The translations under genes were made by a program, and so were the position numbers. The notes below the pieces were generated by a model that had not been told where the DNA came from, searched no databases, and saw only the letters and a program-made list of their open reading frames with translations. 64,000 nt of DNA. Source: Solibacillus sp040273735 (lineage in GTDB: Bacteria; Bacillota; Bacilli; Bacillales_A; Planococcaceae). The stretch covers positions 354,833 through 418,832 of the forward strand of contig NZ_JBELZM010000002.1 of NCBI RefSeq assembly GCF_040273735.1. Reading direction: 5' to 3'. Each line of letters starts with the position of its first letter. Position 1 is the first letter of the stretch. This document shows, piece after piece, positions 62,305 to 64,000 of the stretch.

Positions 62305-62844
62305 ATGAAGAGGAAGTATGGGGATCGTTCAGAATGGAAAAGAATCTCAAAGAGAAAATATGCGCAATCTTATCTTGATTCAAAGGAATTTAAGGGGTAT
62401 ATCACTCTACTACATACTATTGAGGTCACTAAACCATTATCAGCTAGGTATGGAGAAAATGATATTTGTATTTGTGATGATGGTTATATGTGGCTACAAC
62501 AATTCCCCATAGACAAAAAGCATGCAGTAACAACCATGTTTGACGCTAGTGGGAATATTGTGCAATGGTATATAGATATTTGTATAAAAAATGGAATAGA
62601 AAGAAATATTCCCTGGATGGATGATTTATATTTGGATATTATTTTGTTACCTTCTGGAGAAGTAATTCAAAAAGATGGTGACGAACTAGAAGAGGCTTAT
62701 TTAAATGGCATTATTAATAAATCCCTTTACAATTTAGCTTTGAAAGAAGCCAACACTATTACTGAGTTAATAAATAATAAGAACTTTGAATTGATAAGTT
62801 TATCAAATATCCATAAGGAAATCTTAATAAATAAATTAAAATAG
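62305..62844 (+). CDS. DUF402 family protein
   Basis: 179 residues. The DUF402 (FomD/YgaC-like) core reads DDGYMWLQQFPIDKKHAV, VQWYIDICIKNGIE and DLYLDIILLPSGE, with acidic residues that bind divalent metal in relatives acting as nucleoside diphosphate phosphatases. It lies 12 bases after the permease gene but is probably unrelated. GGAGGATCGG precedes the ATG. Confidence 0.8.
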   Translation: MKRKYGDRSEWKRISKRKYAQSYLDSKEFKGYITLLHTIEVTKPLSARYGENDICICDDGYMWLQQFPIDKKHAVTTMFDASGNIVQWYIDICIKNGIERNIPWMDDLYLDIILLPSGEVIQKDGDELEEAYLNGIINKSLYNLALKEANTITELINNKNFELISLSNIHKEILINKLK

Positions 62845-62955
62845 TCAAAGGCTAATTATTTAAGAATCGTACGCTATAGGAACTAAATAAAGTTAAAAAA
62901 GTCTACAATAAAAGGAATTATTATTCTCCTCAAAATTACAAAAGGGGTTTATTGG

Positions 62956-63348
62956 ATGGCTGCTAAATCAACGATAAAAGGGTCAAAGCGAAAAAAAATA
63001 GTGAAAATTTCACTGATTATCATTATTTTTTTTATGGGGTTTATTGGATATGGAGTCTATTGGGCATTTTTCGAAATGAGTAGGTTGCCAACTGGTGAAT
63101 ATCTTACGGAACAAACCTCTCCGGATGGTACATATACTTTAAAAGCCTATGTATCGAGTCCAAGCTTAAGTTCTGATGCAGTACGAGGTGAATTAGTATT
63201 TAATGAGCGTGATGGTAAAACAAAAAATATCTACTGGAGTTATCGAGAATCAACAGCCAAAATTGAGTGGTTAAATAATAAAACAGTAGTAATTAATGGG
63301 CATACTCTTGATGTACCTAATGGGAAATTCGATTTTCGGAGTCAATAA
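62956..63348 (+). CDS. DUF5412 family membrane-anchored protein
   Basis: 130 residues: a basic head, one helix (about 19-40), then an extracytoplasmic domain with SPDGTYTLKAYV, RGELVFNE and KNIYWSYRESTAKIEW, the DUF5412 pattern. The function is unknown. AAAAGGGG precedes the ATG. Confidence 0.75.
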   Translation: MAAKSTIKGSKRKKIVKISLIIIIFFMGFIGYGVYWAFFEMSRLPTGEYLTEQTSPDGTYTLKAYVSSPSLSSDAVRGELVFNERDGKTKNIYWSYRESTAKIEWLNNKTVVINGHTLDVPNGKFDFRSQ

Positions 63349-63518
63349 TTCGGTTTTCACAAGTATTCCAAAAAAGTTTATGTAAGCACATTTTCATAAA
63401 ATCTACATGTTCTTGTATCTTTTTTCACAATATAGCCTACGGTAGAAGTGCATATGGTTAGCCCCATAAAAGGATAGATTATGTCTGTCAACTTAATAAT
63501 AGGGAAGGGGGTATTTTT

Positions 63519-63644
63519 ATGATTTTACTTAATCAACAAAGTGAATTTGAAATTTTAAAAAGAACATTAAATAAAAATAATATAACTTGTCCAACTTTCG
63601 TATATTCAATTTTGGATGGCTATATGGAAACTAGGGTTTGTTAA
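63519..63644 (+). CDS. Short hypothetical ORF (41 aa), possibly a gene remnant
   Basis: A strong ribosome site (GAAGGGGG) and ATG open a frame of 41 codons, MILLNQQSEFEILKRTL..., which ends abruptly after YMETRVC. ATATTCAATTTT occurs inside the frame and again about 50 bases later, just after the stop. This suggests a small rearrangement. Not recognised; may be the start of a broken gene. Confidence 0.35.
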   Translation: MILLNQQSEFEILKRTLNKNNITCPTFVYSILDGYMETRVC

Positions 63645-63836
63645 ACCTGTTGAATATTCAATTTTCGTCTAAATAATTATTTCAACACTAAGCAATCGGT
63701 CCCTTTGGGAGGGGGTACATTTACCCTTTACGAAGGCGAACAAATGACTTTGGGTCAATAAATCTGATTTCAATGCTCATCTGATATATTTGAAGGAGAA
63801 TGTTAGGCTATAAATTACATATAGGAGCTGAAGGTA

Positions 63837-64000
63837 ATGCCTGTCTATAATAAGTTAGTAAGGGATAAGATTTTAGAGATGATAGAGTCAGATGGATTAG
63901 CTTTTAATGCTCGAATACTTGAGTCAGGTGAGCTTTTAAAGTAAATTAAGGATAAAATGATTGAAGAGGCCAAAGAGTTTCAGTCAACAGAAACTGATAA
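63837..64000 (+). pseudogene. NTP pyrophosphohydrolase-like (MazG/PRA-PH) gene with in-frame stop, cut by window edge
   Basis: MPVYNKLVRDKILEMIE is the start of the phosphoribosyl-ATP pyrophosphohydrolase-like family. After SGELLK a TAA at 63942 interrupts the frame, which then continues IKDKMIEEAKEFQ, the expected helix with the EE-x-x-E metal site. Changing one base (CAA, AAA or GAA) would restore it. TAGGAG precedes the ATG at a longish spacing. Probably a nonsense-mutated gene; the 3' end lies outside. Confidence 0.65.

Noticed and set aside
63660..63830. Possible insertion-sequence end or hairpin near GGGTACATTTACCC
   Set aside because: Only a 5-bp stem with no inverted terminal repeat, transposase fragment or target duplication.

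Overview
The window looks like chromosome from a low-GC Gram-positive endospore-former of the Bacillales. The Planococcaceae/Caryophanaceae side (Solibacillus- or Lysinibacillus-like) is my best guess. This rests on the protein families, on strong G-rich ribosome sites with ATG/GTG/TTG starts, and on the order GDPD - DUF2627 - bkd - bacilliredoxin - YqjA-like exporter - methylmalonyl-CoA epimerase - acyl-CoA carboxylase beta - M20 peptidase, which recalls the yqi/yqj region of Bacillus subtilis. I see no rRNA, tRNA, CRISPR array, intact insertion sequence or prophage.

1-22 kb, branched-chain and propionyl-CoA catabolism. The bkd operon (leucine dehydrogenase, E3, E1 alpha, E1 beta, E2) is followed by both methylmalonyl-CoA mutase subunits and MeaB. 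After a structured intergenic element come bacilliredoxin BrxB, a YqjA-like exporter, the tiny Prli42 protein, methylmalonyl-CoA epimerase and a propionyl-CoA-type carboxylase beta subunit. Together they can take Val/Ile to propionyl-CoA and on to succinyl-CoA. bkdR, ptb and buk are not present. The rest of this part holds TPR, stress, AIM24, AAA-ATPase, M20 peptidase, CheW-like and DedA genes.

22-31 kb, accessory genes: an ECF sigma remnant, an M23 peptidase, a pair of zinc-ribbon proteins, GrpB, HIT and GNAT proteins, a MetNIQ-type importer whose ATPase lacks the usual C-terminal sensor domain, and a MarR/quinone-oxidoreductase divergon.

31-44 kb. An orphan 670-residue protein with a replication-initiator-like middle and a C-terminal HTH precedes the most interesting locus, a seven-gene operon. 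It encodes an NDP-forming acyl-CoA ligase, two MaoC-type hydratase subunits (only one with the catalytic Asp/His pair), a thiolase-fold protein without the nucleophilic Cys, a DUF35 zinc-ribbon/OB protein and two acyl-CoA dehydrogenases. This parts list matches the actinobacterial igr (ChsE1E2/ChsH1H2/Ltp2) cholesterol side-chain operon. It is probably a retro-aldol side-chain-shortening pathway for an unknown branched or cyclic acyl-CoA. An MFS exporter and an aldehyde dehydrogenase follow.

44-50 kb, a reactive-sulfur regulon: a CstR-type persulfide sensor, two DsrE-like proteins, rhodaneses, TusA proteins, a rhodanese-persulfide dioxygenase fusion and a TauE exporter. Five ATACC(C)-N4-6-GGGTAT-like operator copies are scattered through it.

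50-64 kb: an alkaline phosphatase preceded by PhoP-like hexamers, small enzymes, a PAP2 phosphatase whose best start codon is ATA, a thiamine-diphosphate enzyme and a SigB-promoter-driven SDR (general stress), a LytTR-DUF3021-ABC exporter module, DUF402 and DUF5412 proteins, and an NTP-pyrophosphohydrolase-like gene with an in-frame stop at the window edge.
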